NCBI GenBank assembly: GCA_023391815.1
Contig: JAEWAF010000043.1
Location: 62,001 to 126,000, forward strand
DNA: 64,000 nt
Direction of reading: 5' to 3'
Origin: Pseudomonadota bacterium
GTDB lineage: Bacteria > Pseudomonadota > Gammaproteobacteria > Steroidobacterales > Steroidobacteraceae
Of this stretch, positions 56,735 through 64,000 are shown one piece after another. A model generated the notes under the pieces. The model worked only from the letters and a program-made list of their open reading frames with translations, did no database searches and was not told where the DNA came from. Made by a program: the position numbers and the translations under genes. Each line of letters begins with the position of its first letter. The stretch's first letter is position 1.

Positions 56735-58139
56735 GCCCGCTCTGACTCTCGCCGTCTCTTTGATCCTGACGGGCTGCACCCTTGCGCCTCGTTACGAGCG
56801 CCCGGCTGCGCCCGTTGCCGATAGCTGGCCGACCGGCGCTGCTTACCATCCGGCTCAGGCGAGCGAGCAAACGGCGGCCGATCTGCCGTGGCGCGAGTTC
56901 ATTCGCGATGACAAGTTACAGAAGGTCATCGAACAGGCGCTCGCCAACAATCGCGATCTGCGCAGCGCCTTGGCGAACATTCAGTCCGCTCGGGCGCAGT
57001 ATCGAATTCAACGCTCCGATCTGTTGCCAAAATTCAATGGCGAGCTCAGCGCCACGCGCCAGAAGAGCTTGAACACCTTCGGCGGCGCCAACGGCTCGGC
57101 GTTCGAAAACGAGTTCTACTCGGCGAGCATCGGCTTGAGCGCGTTCGAGATCGACCTGTTCGGTCGCGTGCGCAGCTTGTCCAAGGCATCGCTCGAATCG
57201 TATCTCGCGACGGAAGAAGCGGCTCGCGCGACCCGCATCAGCTTGATCGCCGAGACCGCCAGCGCGTACCTCACGCTGGCTGCCGATAACAGCCGCTACG
57301 AATTGGCCCGCAGAACCGTCGAAAGCGCTCAGCGGACGATGGAAGTGACCCGCAAGCGGTTGGAATCGGGTGTTTCATCGCGGCTCGATGTACGACAGGC
57401 CGAGACGGTATATCAACAAGCCCGTGCGGACCTGGCGAGCACGACGGCGCTGATTGCGCAGGATCGGAATGCTTTGGAGTTGCTCACCGGCGGTCGGCTG
57501 CCGGATGAACTATTGCCGGCGGAGCTGCCTGAAAATCATCAGTGGCTCGCCGATGTGCCGTCGGGACTGTCGTCCTCGGTGCTGCTGTCCCGGCCTGACG
57601 TTTTGCAGGCGGAGCATCAGCTGAAGTCCGCCAATGCAAACATCGGCGCTGCGCGCGCGGCTTTCTTTCCCGCCCTGTCACTGACGGCCAGCAAGGGCCT
57701 CGCGAGTCCGGAGCTGTCGGATCTGTTCAGCGACGGTGTGTCGGTGTGGTCCGTATCGCCGAGCCTGCTGTTGCCGATCTTCCGCGGCGGTGAGAACGTC
57801 GCAAACCTGTCCTATGCGAAGGCGCAGCGCGATCTGTATGTATCGCAATATGAGCTCGCGATTCAGACCGCCTTCAAAGAAGTCGCCGACGCCCTCGCCG
57901 TCCGCGGCACGATCCAGGATCAATTGGACGCGCAACGCGCGTTGGTCGATGCGGCGGCCGATAGTTATCAGCTCGCCGAAGCGCGATATGCGAAAGGCGT
58001 AGATTCCTTTCTCAATGCGCTCGATGCCCAGCGCACCTTATACAACGCGGAGAAGTCGCTCGTGTCGGCCCGCTTCACCGCGAGTGATAACGTGGTGACG
58101 TTATATCGCGTTCTCGGCGGTGGGCTGGCGGGAGAATAG
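56727..58139 (+). CDS. RND outer membrane factor lipoprotein (OprM/NodT type)
   Basis: A 470-residue TolC-like channel. The lipobox LILTGC (lipidated Cys near 16) and TLAPRYERPAAPVADSW are the standard OprM start; NRDLRSALANIQSARAQYRI, LSAFEIDLFGRVRSLSKASL, RLESGVSSRLDVRQAETVYQ and LLSRPDVLQAEHQLKSANAN are OEP-domain blocks in two repeats. It completes the tripartite pump with the two genes before it. TAG at 58137-58139 is followed by the repeat-rich gap. Confidence 0.95.
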   Translation: MRKPALTLAVSLILTGCTLAPRYERPAAPVADSWPTGAAYHPAQASEQTAADLPWREFIRDDKLQKVIEQALANNRDLRSALANIQSARAQYRIQRSDLLPKFNGELSATRQKSLNTFGGANGSAFENEFYSASIGLSAFEIDLFGRVRSLSKASLESYLATEEAARATRISLIAETASAYLTLAADNSRYELARRTVESAQRTMEVTRKRLESGVSSRLDVRQAETVYQQARADLASTTALIAQDRNALELLTGGRLPDELLPAELPENHQWLADVPSGLSSSVLLSRPDVLQAEHQLKSANANIGAARAAFFPALSLTASKGLASPELSDLFSDGVSVWSVSPSLLLPIFRGGENVANLSYAKAQRDLYVSQYELAIQTAFKEVADALAVRGTIQDQLDAQRALVDAAADSYQLAEARYAKGVDSFLNALDAQRTLYNAEKSLVSARFTASDNVVTLYRVLGGGLAGE

Positions 58140-58312
58140 ACGCCGCGATGTTTGGTGACTCAACGTCGCACCGGACGTCTAGCAAGTAGGAGGACGAAGA
58201 ATTCAAACGTCTGACCCCGAGGTTAAAGCGGCGTAAGTTCGGAACTCAATGTCGCACCGGCCATCTCGACTGCATCGATTCGAGAACGTCTCGGCGGCAC
58301 GGGGTTGAAGAA
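58140..58312. other. Intergenic DNA with decayed repeat units
   Basis: No gene. CTCAACGTCGCACCGGACGT (58159-58178) and CTCAATGTCGCACCGG (58245-58260) look like diverged copies of the CTCAAC-TCACAGCGG core of the array that follows, so the array was once longer or has been eroding from this end. Confidence 0.5.
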
Positions 58313-58544
58313 CTCAACTTCACAGCGGACATTTGGGCCGCACGGGTTCGAGAGCTCAACGTCACAGCGGACGTTTGGGTCGCATGGATTCGAGATCTCA
58401 GCTTCACAGCGGACGTTTGGGCCGAATGGGTTCGAGAGCTCAACTTCACAGCGGACGTTTGGGCCGCACGGGTTCTAGAGCTCAACTTCACAGCGGGCCG
58501 CATTGGTTCGACAGCTCAACGTCACAGCGGACGTCTCCGCATCG
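58313..58544. repeat. 42-bp tandem repeat array
   Basis: Units start at 58313, 58355, 58397, 58439, 58481 and 58515 with CTCAACTTCACAGCGGACGT or a close variant followed by TTGGGCCGCACGGGTTCGAGAG. The first four periods are exactly 42 bp, the fifth is 34 bp (eight bases ACGTTTGG lost), the sixth is cut short after CGGACGTCTCCGC. Units are contiguous without unique spacers, so it is a minisatellite-like array, not a CRISPR. Because 42 is a multiple of three, several frames stay open on both strands. Confidence 0.85.
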
Positions 58545-58545
58545 T

Positions 58546-58780
58546 CAGGGTGGGGTCTCTCCTACCGGCAGATTCGAAATACAGGGACGTGTTTTCGAAA
58601 TCAGCGCTCATCATGGGCTCGGCGGTGCCTTCAAGCGAAGCACGGCTTCGCTCCGCCGAGCGGGTGTACATTGATGTACACCCTGGGCTTGCTCGGAGCA
58701 GGACTGCGCAGAGCAATGGGTGCCTAGGAGCGCAATGCGCGACGGGCGAGCGCGGAGCCGGGAGGAGAGACCCCACCCTG
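58546..58780. mobile_element. MITE-like non-coding element, 235 bp
   Basis: The left end 58546-58569 (starting CAGGGTGGGGTCTCTCCT) is repeated inverted at 58757-58780 with 23 of 24 positions matching. Inside are strong dyads: GCTCGGCGG (58617-58625) with CCGCCGAGC (58653-58661) enclosing AGCGAAGC/GCTTCGCT (58634-58641 and 58645-58652), and GGGTGTACAT (58662-58671) with ATGTACACCC (58674-58683). TTCGAAAT-type motifs repeat at 58572-58601. There is no transposase and no clear target duplication. Terminal inverted repeats plus size suggest a miniature element moved in trans, or an intergenic repeat of the cell-dispersed hairpin kind. Confidence 0.7.
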
Positions 58781-58864
58781 GCGATGCCAGCCACCCACGT
58801 CGCAAACGCATTGTTCCGACGCGGCGACCGCCGTTCAACGCCACGTTCGTCGACCCAACAAACG
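58781..58864. other. Short gap after the MITE-like element
   Basis: Eighty-four bases between the element and the stop of the small basic protein gene. I see no gene, repeat or clear hairpin here. Confidence 0.4.
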
Positions 58865-59134
58865 TTACTTCTTCTTCGCCGCCTTCTTCACCCCACTAGA
58901 CTTGCGAGCCGACGCTCTCTTGCTGGACGTGCCCTTCTTCTTCACCCCACCCGACTTCCGAGCCGACGCCCGCTTCCTCGACTCAGCCTTCTTCTTCCCA
59001 GACTTCGGCCACCCCTGCTCCATCTGCTCGTACGACTCTTTACTAACCGTGGACCGCGACTTCGGCCGACTCTTCCCGGCACGTTTGCGACGATTGATGT
59101 TCTCCACGAGGGAATTTTTGCGTTTGCTGGCCAT
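58865..59134 (-). CDS. Small lysine/arginine-rich protein
   Basis: An 89-residue very basic protein. The N-terminal half (KNSLVENINRRKRAGKSRPK, STVSKESYEQMEQGWPKS) looks like a conserved small domain found in hypothetical proteins; the C-terminal half is low-complexity, with two copies of KRASARKSxGVKK. GGAGG stands four bases before the ATG, which supports a real gene. Histone-like or nucleic-acid binding is plausible from charge alone; I do not know a function. It is divergent from the MDR gene and next to the MITE-like element. Confidence 0.65.
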   Translation of the reverse strand: MASKRKNSLVENINRRKRAGKSRPKSRSTVSKESYEQMEQGWPKSGKKKAESRKRASARKSGGVKKKGTSSKRASARKSSGVKKAAKKK

Positions 59135-59287
59135 GCGACCTCCGACGCTCGATCACGTCCCGGTAACGGCCGCGCCCTCGCATCGGTTCGCCTGTCGGTA
59201 CAAATCTCATCCCTATCGCCGTGAGTGCTTCAGCATCGCGCCCTGGTGTAACCTGCGACACTTGAATCGAACACGGCAGGCCTTCCC

Positions 59288-60418
59288 ATGAGCGACTCAA
59301 ATCTGCAGCTACGATCCCTGATCACCGCGAACGGTGAGCTGCAACTCTCGTTGCGCCAGGCGAAAATTCCCGAGCCCGCCGCAGATGAAGTGGTCATTCG
59401 CGTCTTGGCCTCGCCGATCAATCCATCCGATCTCGGCCTGCTGCTCGGCCCCGCCGACCTCTCGACCGCAAAAGCCGGCGGCACACCTGACAACCCGACA
59501 CTCACGGCAAAAATCCCTGCCGAACTCATGAAAGGCATGGCACCTCGCCTCGACCAAGCGATGACTGTCGGAAACGAAGGCGCTGGTGTCGTCGTCAAAG
59601 CCGGCGCGGACGCGCAGAAGCTCGTGGGGAAAACCGTCGCCGCATTGGGCGGCGGCATGTACGCGCAATACCGCGTGATGAAGGCCGCCGCCTGCCTCGT
59701 GTTACCGGAAGGCACGACACCTGCCGAAGGCGCGTCGTGCTTCATCAATCCACTCACCGCACTCGGCATGGTCGAGACCATGCGACGTGAGAATCACACG
59801 GCGCTCGTTCACACCGCGGCCGCCTCGAACCTGGGTCAGATGCTCAACAGGATCTGCCTGAAAGACGGCATCCCTCTCGTGAACATCGTGCGTAACGCCG
59901 AACAAGCCGAAACGCTTCGAAAGCTCGGCGCGAAATACGTTTGCGACAGCACGTCCGCCCGTTTCATGGACGAATTGACCGACGCCATCGCCGCGACCGG
60001 CGCCACGCTGGCCTTCGACGCCGTCGGCGGCGGCAAGCTCGCGAATCAAATCCTGATTGCGATGGAAGCCGCCATCAATCGCAAGCTGACGACCTACAAC
60101 CGCTACGGCTCGCCCGTCCACAAACAGGTGTACACCTACGGCGTTCTCGACACGCGCCCGATCGAAATCGATCGCACCAACGTCGGCATGGCGTGGGGAG
60201 TCGGCGGCTGGTTGCTGACCTGGTTCCTGGAGAAGATCGGTCCGCAAGCCACGCAGAAGTTGCGCGAACGCATCGTGGCCGAATTGAAGACCACGTTCGC
60301 GAGCCACTACACCGCGGAGATCTCGCTCATCGAGGCTCTGCAGCCCGACATGATCAAGGCTTACAACCGGCGCGCGACCGGCGAAAAGTACCTGATCAAT
60401 CCAAACAAAGGTTTCTGA
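59288..60418 (+). CDS. Zinc-free MDR (quinone oxidoreductase-like) dehydrogenase
   Basis: A 376-residue medium-chain dehydrogenase/reductase. IPEPAADEVVIRVLASPINP and PSDLGLLLG open the catalytic domain; MTVGNEGAGVVVKAGADAQK is the GxExAG block; HTAAASNLGQMLNRICLKDG and TLAFDAVGGGKLANQILIAM are the cofactor-domain region. The Cys cluster of zinc enzymes is absent. A longer than usual loop (residues about 55-85) precedes the GNEG block. The substrate is not evident. The next gene begins ten bases after its stop, so the two form an operon. Confidence 0.85.
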   Translation: MSDSNLQLRSLITANGELQLSLRQAKIPEPAADEVVIRVLASPINPSDLGLLLGPADLSTAKAGGTPDNPTLTAKIPAELMKGMAPRLDQAMTVGNEGAGVVVKAGADAQKLVGKTVAALGGGMYAQYRVMKAAACLVLPEGTTPAEGASCFINPLTALGMVETMRRENHTALVHTAAASNLGQMLNRICLKDGIPLVNIVRNAEQAETLRKLGAKYVCDSTSARFMDELTDAIAATGATLAFDAVGGGKLANQILIAMEAAINRKLTTYNRYGSPVHKQVYTYGVLDTRPIEIDRTNVGMAWGVGGWLLTWFLEKIGPQATQKLRERIVAELKTTFASHYTAEISLIEALQPDMIKAYNRRATGEKYLINPNKGF

Positions 60419-60428
60419 CAGTCCAGCG

Positions 60429-61583
60429 ATGAATGCTTCCAGCCACTCGGCGCAGGCCGAAAGCGCCTGCGTGCGTTTCGAAGAGATTCCCACGCAACAC
60501 GACCTCCGCCTGGGCGTTGCAAAGCTCAACGCCGAGAAATCGTTGAACGCCTTGTCGCTCGAGATGATTCGTCTGCTCTACCCGCAGCTGCGACGCTGGG
60601 CCGACGATCCAAACATCGCGTGCGTGGTTCTGCACGGCGCGGGCGAGAAAGCGTTCTGTGCCGGAGGTGACATCCGCAGCCTGTACAAGACCCTCAAGGA
60701 TCAACCGGAGGTCGTGCCGAATCCAACCGCAGTCGCCTTCTTCGCCGAAGAATATCGACTGGATTATTTGATCCATCGCTACCCAAAACCCCTGCTGGTC
60801 TGGGGCAGCGGCATCGTGCTCGGCGGCGGATTGGGATTGATGGCCGGCGCAAGTCATCGCGTCGTTACCGAGACGTCGCGCGTCGCGATGCCAGAAGTCA
60901 CCATCGGACTATTCCCCGACGTCGGCGCGAGCTGGTTTTTACGCCGAATGCCGATCCGTCTCGGACTGTTCATGGCACTGACCGGCGTGCAGATCAATGG
61001 CCGTGACGCGCTCGTCGGCGGCCTGGCCGATCACTTCCTTCGCTCCACCGATCGAGATGCGGTGTTCGCACGCTTACCCCAAGCAAGGTGGACGACCGAT
61101 GCACAGGAGAATCGCGCAGTGCTCTCCGCCCTGCTCCGGGAGTTTGCAGGTCAAGCGACGGGCATCATGCCCGCGTCCAACTTCACGGCGTATGAGCAAG
61201 AGATCCAAGCGTTCTGTCAGGGCGACCGCGTCGAGGACATGGTGTCTCGGATCGTTAGTTACGACGGCGACGAAGAATGGTTGCGGCGTGCATCCAGAAC
61301 CCTTGCGGCGGGCTCACCCACTTCTGCCGTGTTGGGGTTTGAGCTGCAACGGCGCGCTCAATCGCTCGAGCTCGCGGACACCTTTCGACTCGAGCTCATC
61401 GTCGCAGTCCAGTGCTGCGCACGGCCGGATTTGACGGAAGGTGTGCGTGCGCTCTTGATCGACAAGGATAACAAGCCGCAGTGGCGACCGCGCACGCTCG
61501 CCGAAGTCACGCCGCAATGGATCGACGGGCACTTCACAGCGCCCGTCTGGCCTAACTCGACACACCCGCTCGCCGATCTGTAG
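60429..61583 (+). CDS. 3-hydroxyisobutyryl-CoA hydrolase-like enoyl-CoA hydratase/isomerase family protein
   Basis: A 384-residue crotonase-fold protein. LNAEKSLNALSLEMIRLLYP, CVVLHGAGEKAFCAGGDIRS, GSGIVLGGGLGLMAGASHRV, AMPEVTIGLFPDVGASWFLR and DVGASWFLRRMPIRLGLFMA are HIBCH hallmarks (the Glu in MPEV and the Asp in FPDVG are catalytic). The C-terminal helical extension beyond residue 260 also fits HIBCH (about 350-385 residues) rather than a plain hydratase. It would hydrolyse 3-hydroxyisobutyryl-CoA in valine breakdown or a related thioester. Its TAG and that of the convergent gene together form TAGCGGGCGCTA (61581-61592). Confidence 0.83.
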   Translation: MNASSHSAQAESACVRFEEIPTQHDLRLGVAKLNAEKSLNALSLEMIRLLYPQLRRWADDPNIACVVLHGAGEKAFCAGGDIRSLYKTLKDQPEVVPNPTAVAFFAEEYRLDYLIHRYPKPLLVWGSGIVLGGGLGLMAGASHRVVTETSRVAMPEVTIGLFPDVGASWFLRRMPIRLGLFMALTGVQINGRDALVGGLADHFLRSTDRDAVFARLPQARWTTDAQENRAVLSALLREFAGQATGIMPASNFTAYEQEIQAFCQGDRVEDMVSRIVSYDGDEEWLRRASRTLAAGSPTSAVLGFELQRRAQSLELADTFRLELIVAVQCCARPDLTEGVRALLIDKDNKPQWRPRTLAEVTPQWIDGHFTAPVWPNSTHPLADL

Positions 61584-61589
61584 CGGGCG

Positions 61590-62300
61590 CTACTTCTTCG
61601 GCGTCGGCGGAATGTTCAAGCCCGCTTCCACCGCGGGCCGCGACAGAAACGCGTGCAGCACCCGCTGCACGTTCAGGAAGTTCTTGAAGCCGACCAATTC
61701 GCCGGCTTCGTAGTACCCGACGAGGTTGCGCACCCAGGGGAAGATCGCGATGTCGGCGATCGTGTATTGATCGCCCATCATCCAGCTCTTGCCTTCCAGG
61801 TGCTTGTCCAGCACGTTGAGCAGACGCTTCGATTCGTTGATGTAACGATCGCGCGGCCGCTTGTCTTCGATTTCCTTGCCGGCGAATTTATGGAAGAAGC
61901 CGACCTGGCCGAACATCGGCCCGATGCCGCCCATCTGAAACATCAGCCATTGAATGGTTTGATAGCGCAGGATGGGATCCTGGGGCATCAGCTTGCCGGT
62001 CTTGTCGGCCAGGTAGATCAGGATAGCGCCCGACTCGAACAAGGCCAGTGGCTTGCCGCCCGGGCCGTTCGGATCGAGGATGGCCGGAATCTTGTTGTTC
62101 GGATTGAGCGACAGGAATTCCGGCGTGAGTTGATCGTTGGTGTCGAAGCTGACCCGATGCACCTCGTACGGCAGACCGATCTCTTCCAATGCGATGGAAG
62201 CCTTCACGCCGTTCGGCGTCGGCAACGAATACAGTTGCAGCCGGTCAGGATGCCGGGGGGGCCATTTCCTGGTGATGGGGAATGCTGAAAAATCTGCCAT
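61590..62300 (-). CDS. Glutathione S-transferase (YfcG/YghU, nu-class like)
   Basis: A 236-residue thiol transferase. LQLYSLPTPNGVKASIALEE is the thioredoxin-fold start with the Thr-Pro-Asn glutathione site of nu-class proteins, followed by SFDTNDQLTPEFLSLNPNNK, IPAILDPNGPGG and LFESGAILIYLADKTGKLMP (the ES motif). The C-terminal helical domain has TIADIAIFPWVRNL. YfcG and YghU reduce disulfides and organic peroxides. It is convergent with the hydrolase gene. Confidence 0.92.
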   Translation of the reverse strand: MADFSAFPITRKWPPRHPDRLQLYSLPTPNGVKASIALEEIGLPYEVHRVSFDTNDQLTPEFLSLNPNNKIPAILDPNGPGGKPLALFESGAILIYLADKTGKLMPQDPILRYQTIQWLMFQMGGIGPMFGQVGFFHKFAGKEIEDKRPRDRYINESKRLLNVLDKHLEGKSWMMGDQYTIADIAIFPWVRNLVGYYEAGELVGFKNFLNVQRVLHAFLSRPAVEAGLNIPPTPKK

Positions 62301-62379
62301 GACGGTGTCCTCGCTGAGGGCCGCATTGTCGCACTATCGGCGGCCCTCGCGCTGGCGGGACCGCGGAATAAGTGTCATG

Positions 62380-63066
62380 TCAGATTTTCCTCGTTGAAAG
62401 GGAACTCATCTGTAACCGACCGTCCGGTCGGATTGTGGCCTGAAGTCCGCTGTAATCGGCGTAGGTGGGATGCGGAGTGTCCATGGGGTGCTGATGCGTG
62501 GCCGTGATTACCACCACCGCAGCGCCCGCCGCTTCACCCGCTCGGATGCCAGCGGCCGCATCTTCGAACACCAGACAGTCATCGGCGCTCCATCCGAGCT
62601 GGCGCGCGGCGAGTTGATAACACGCCGGATCGGGCTTGCCTCTGGGAATATCCTCGGCGGTGATGAACACACGTGGTGGCGTCAAGCCCGCCGCGGCGAG
62701 TCGTCGAACCGCAAGCGCACGCGGCGCCGATGTCACGATGGCCCAGCGATCCTGAGGCAGCTTCGATACGAACTCGCGTGCGCCGGCAATCGCATGCACG
62801 CCCTCGACGTCGTCGATCTCGGCAAGTGTGATGGCATGTGCCTCGGCGACCGGATCGACGCCGGGGATATTCAGCTGACGCACCGAATCGACCGCACGCT
62901 GACCGTGAATGCCATGCAGAAACGTGCGCGCATCGATCCCGAACTGAGCGGCCCAGCGCGTCCAGACTCTTTCGGCGGCCTCGATGGAGCTGAGCAGCGT
63001 GCCATCCATGTCGAACAGCAGGGCCGCGAACGAACGGCCGTCGAACAAAGCATCGAATTGAGTCAT
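62380..63066 (-). CDS. HAD-superfamily phosphatase (subclass IA)
   Basis: A 228-residue phosphatase. Motif I LLFDMDGTLLSSIEAAERVW has the two catalytic aspartates (residues about 19 and 21), motif II is IVTSAPRALAVRRLAAAG, motif III GKPDPACYQLAARQLGW, and motif IV LVFEDAAAGIRAGEAAG. The layout is that of the small sugar-phosphate phosphatases (2-deoxyglucose-6-phosphatase, glycerol-3-phosphatase, YfbT). The frame is open further upstream to the window edge, but that part is the antisense of the exonuclease gene; ATG 63066 directly before the HAD domain is right. Confidence 0.9.
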   Translation of the reverse strand: MTQFDALFDGRSFAALLFDMDGTLLSSIEAAERVWTRWAAQFGIDARTFLHGIHGQRAVDSVRQLNIPGVDPVAEAHAITLAEIDDVEGVHAIAGAREFVSKLPQDRWAIVTSAPRALAVRRLAAAGLTPPRVFITAEDIPRGKPDPACYQLAARQLGWSADDCLVFEDAAAGIRAGEAAGAAVVVITATHQHPMDTPHPTYADYSGLQATIRPDGRLQMSSLSTRKI

Positions 63067-63222
63067 TCCAGCGCGGGTCTCCAGGATCACGAGGTAAATT
63101 AACACAGCGGGTCGGGCCGATGCCCCGGTCTTGCCCGCTCGCGGGCAAGCCACCCCGTGCCGCGTTCGACGCCACCGGGCGCGCGTGTCAGACTCACCCG
63201 CTCCCGATTTCCGGACGAGCGC

Positions 63223-64000
63223 ATGATCATCCATCTGGTCGACGGCACCTACGAGCTGTTTCGTCATTTCTATGGCCTGCGTCGCTTCAACAAGGGCAAC
63301 GACAAGCCGCTCGGCGCGGCCAACGGCGTGTTGCACACGGTGCTGGAATTGATCGAGCAAGGCGCGACCCACATCGGCGTCGCCACCGACCATGTCATCG
63401 AATCGTTTCGTAATCCGCTGTGGCCGGGTTACAAAACGGGCGACGGCATCGAGCCGGCGCTGTGGGCTCAATTTCATCCGCTCGAGCGCGCGCTGGTCGC
63501 GATGGGCGTCGCGACCTGGCCGATGGTGGAACTGGAGGCCGACGACGCGCTGGCCTCGGCCGCGCATCTGGCGGCACTCGATCCTCGCGTCGAGAAGGTG
63601 TGCATCTGGACCCCCGACAAGGACCTGGCTCAGTGCGTGCAGGAAGATCGCATCGTGCAGATGGATCGAAAAAGCAAAGCGATCCGGAACGCCAAGGACG
63701 TGCAAGAGAAATTCGGCGTGCCGCCCGCTTTGATTCCGGATTATCTCGCGCTGGTCGGCGATACCGCCGACGGGTATCCCGGACTGGAAGGCATCGGCAA
63801 GGTCGGCGCCGCGCGCCTGGTGAACAAATACGGGCCGATCGAACAATTTCCCGTCGACGTGCTGAGCGGAGAGCGCCTGGAAATGGCCCTGCTGTTCAAG
63901 CGCCTCGCCACGTTGCGTACCGATGCGCCATTGTTCGACAACGTCGATGCCCTGCAGTGGCGCGGCCCAACGGATGAGTTCATTGCATACGCGGAGCAAT
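63223..64000 (+). CDS. 5'-3' exonuclease / flap endonuclease (PolA N-terminal type), partial
   Basis: The gene runs off the window; 259 codons are visible from ATG 63223 (GGACGAG upstream). IIHLVDGTYELFRHFYGLRR holds the first metal Asp, VELEADDALASAAHLA and VCIWTPDKDLAQCVQ the acidic cluster, and LVGDTADGYPGLEGIGKVGA the H3TH-type helix-hairpin with further Asp residues, as in the 5' nuclease domain of DNA polymerase I and Xni. Whether a polymerase part follows is not visible; the unusual start (VDGTYELFRHFYG) resembles stand-alone proteins annotated as 5'-3' exonucleases. It acts on DNA flaps or RNA primers. Confidence 0.88.
   Translation, partial: MIIHLVDGTYELFRHFYGLRRFNKGNDKPLGAANGVLHTVLELIEQGATHIGVATDHVIESFRNPLWPGYKTGDGIEPALWAQFHPLERALVAMGVATWPMVELEADDALASAAHLAALDPRVEKVCIWTPDKDLAQCVQEDRIVQMDRKSKAIRNAKDVQEKFGVPPALIPDYLALVGDTADGYPGLEGIGKVGAARLVNKYGPIEQFPVDVLSGERLEMALLFKRLATLRTDAPLFDNVDALQWRGPTDEFIAYAEQ

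Noticed and set aside
54779..56779. Open frame of 666 codons on the minus strand
   Set aside because: Antisense of the RND pump gene, with low-complexity His/Asp/Arg composition.
58246..58503. 85-codon minus-strand frame with 14-residue repeats (SAVKLSSRTRAAQT type)
   Set aside because: It is produced by the 42-bp array, whose period keeps every frame open; plus-strand frames are equally open and the composition is not protein-like.
58313..58544. Possible CRISPR array
   Set aside because: Units are contiguous 42-bp tandem copies with no unique spacers, and there are no cas genes in the window.
58522..59224. Several 75-225-codon frames over the MITE-like element
   Set aside because: They coincide with the inverted repeats and hairpins and run on into antisense of the small basic protein gene; likely annotation artefacts of the repeat.
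63067..63999. Upstream extension of the HAD phosphatase frame on the minus strand
   Set aside because: This part is antisense to the 5'-3' exonuclease gene; the HAD domain begins right after ATG 63066.
1..64000. Search for tRNA, rRNA, riboswitch, phage, integrase and transposase genes
   Set aside because: I saw no cloverleaf-like tRNA ends, rRNA segments, known riboswitch cores or recombinase motifs in the gaps; small RNAs cannot be excluded by reading alone.

Overview
The window is GC-rich, densely coded DNA of a Gram-negative bacterium. Four TonB-dependent receptors, an RND tripartite pump, a TRAP transporter and several LysR, TetR, GntR and AraC regulators point to a free-living, organic-acid-degrading proteobacterium. 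The receptor style (TAR-R-ESLQ-TP plugs) and the MITE-like repeat suggest a gammaproteobacterium of the Steroidobacter/Nevskiales/Xanthomonadales kind, but this is inference. I see no rRNA, tRNA, CRISPR array, phage or transposase gene.

Layout. 1-1384: end of a P-type cation ATPase and a GDP-mannose-type nucleotidyltransferase. 1741-16924: a coherent uptake and activation locus. It holds a TonB receptor and an exported CocE/NonD-type hydrolase (4504-6321), a GntR/FCD regulator (6324-7013), and an eight-gene operon (7068-16924) in which almost every junction is a 1-4 base stop/start overlap: CapA-like protein, TRAP small and large permeases, a 2-hydroxyacyl-CoA dehydratase-like subunit, a double CaiB CoA-transferase, a second dehydratase subunit, a TRAP binding lipoprotein and a single CaiB. 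A 9-bp core (ATTGTTGAC) occurs both at the receptor promoter and in the gntR/capA divergent region, so the regulator probably ties both halves together. The model is: an ester or amide crosses the outer membrane, is cut in the periplasm, the acid enters by TRAP, is charged with CoA and then dehydrated or reduced. This is my best candidate for an undescribed system.

16958-26053: a TetR gene, a TonB receptor divergent from a cytochrome P450 with a non-canonical I-helix, then (minus strand) receptor, di-heme cytochrome c and OmpA-like lipid-free envelope protein. 26183-35443: a minus-strand hydroxycinnamate operon (double-function enoyl-CoA hydratase/3-hydroxyacyl-CoA dehydrogenase, amidohydrolase, feruloyl-CoA synthase type ligase, MetE-like protein, MFS carrier, LysR) with a divergent LysR. 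35440-48217: pobA with a divergent AraC regulator, and the full protocatechuate 4,5-cleavage operon (ligA, B, C, I, J, U, K plus a DUF1932 oxidoreductase, an aldo/keto reductase and an MFS aromatic acid carrier), controlled by a LysR protein with two DNA-binding heads. Together these take p-coumarate or ferulate-type acids to 4-hydroxybenzoate/protocatechuate and on to pyruvate and oxaloacetate.

48254-64000: siderophore-type receptor, tadA, beta carbonic anhydrase, a TetR-controlled RND efflux operon, a repeat-rich gap (42-bp tandem array then a 235-bp MITE-like element), a small basic protein, an MDR oxidoreductase, a 3-hydroxyisobutyryl-CoA hydrolase-like protein, a glutathione transferase, a HAD phosphatase and the start of a 5'-3' exonuclease.
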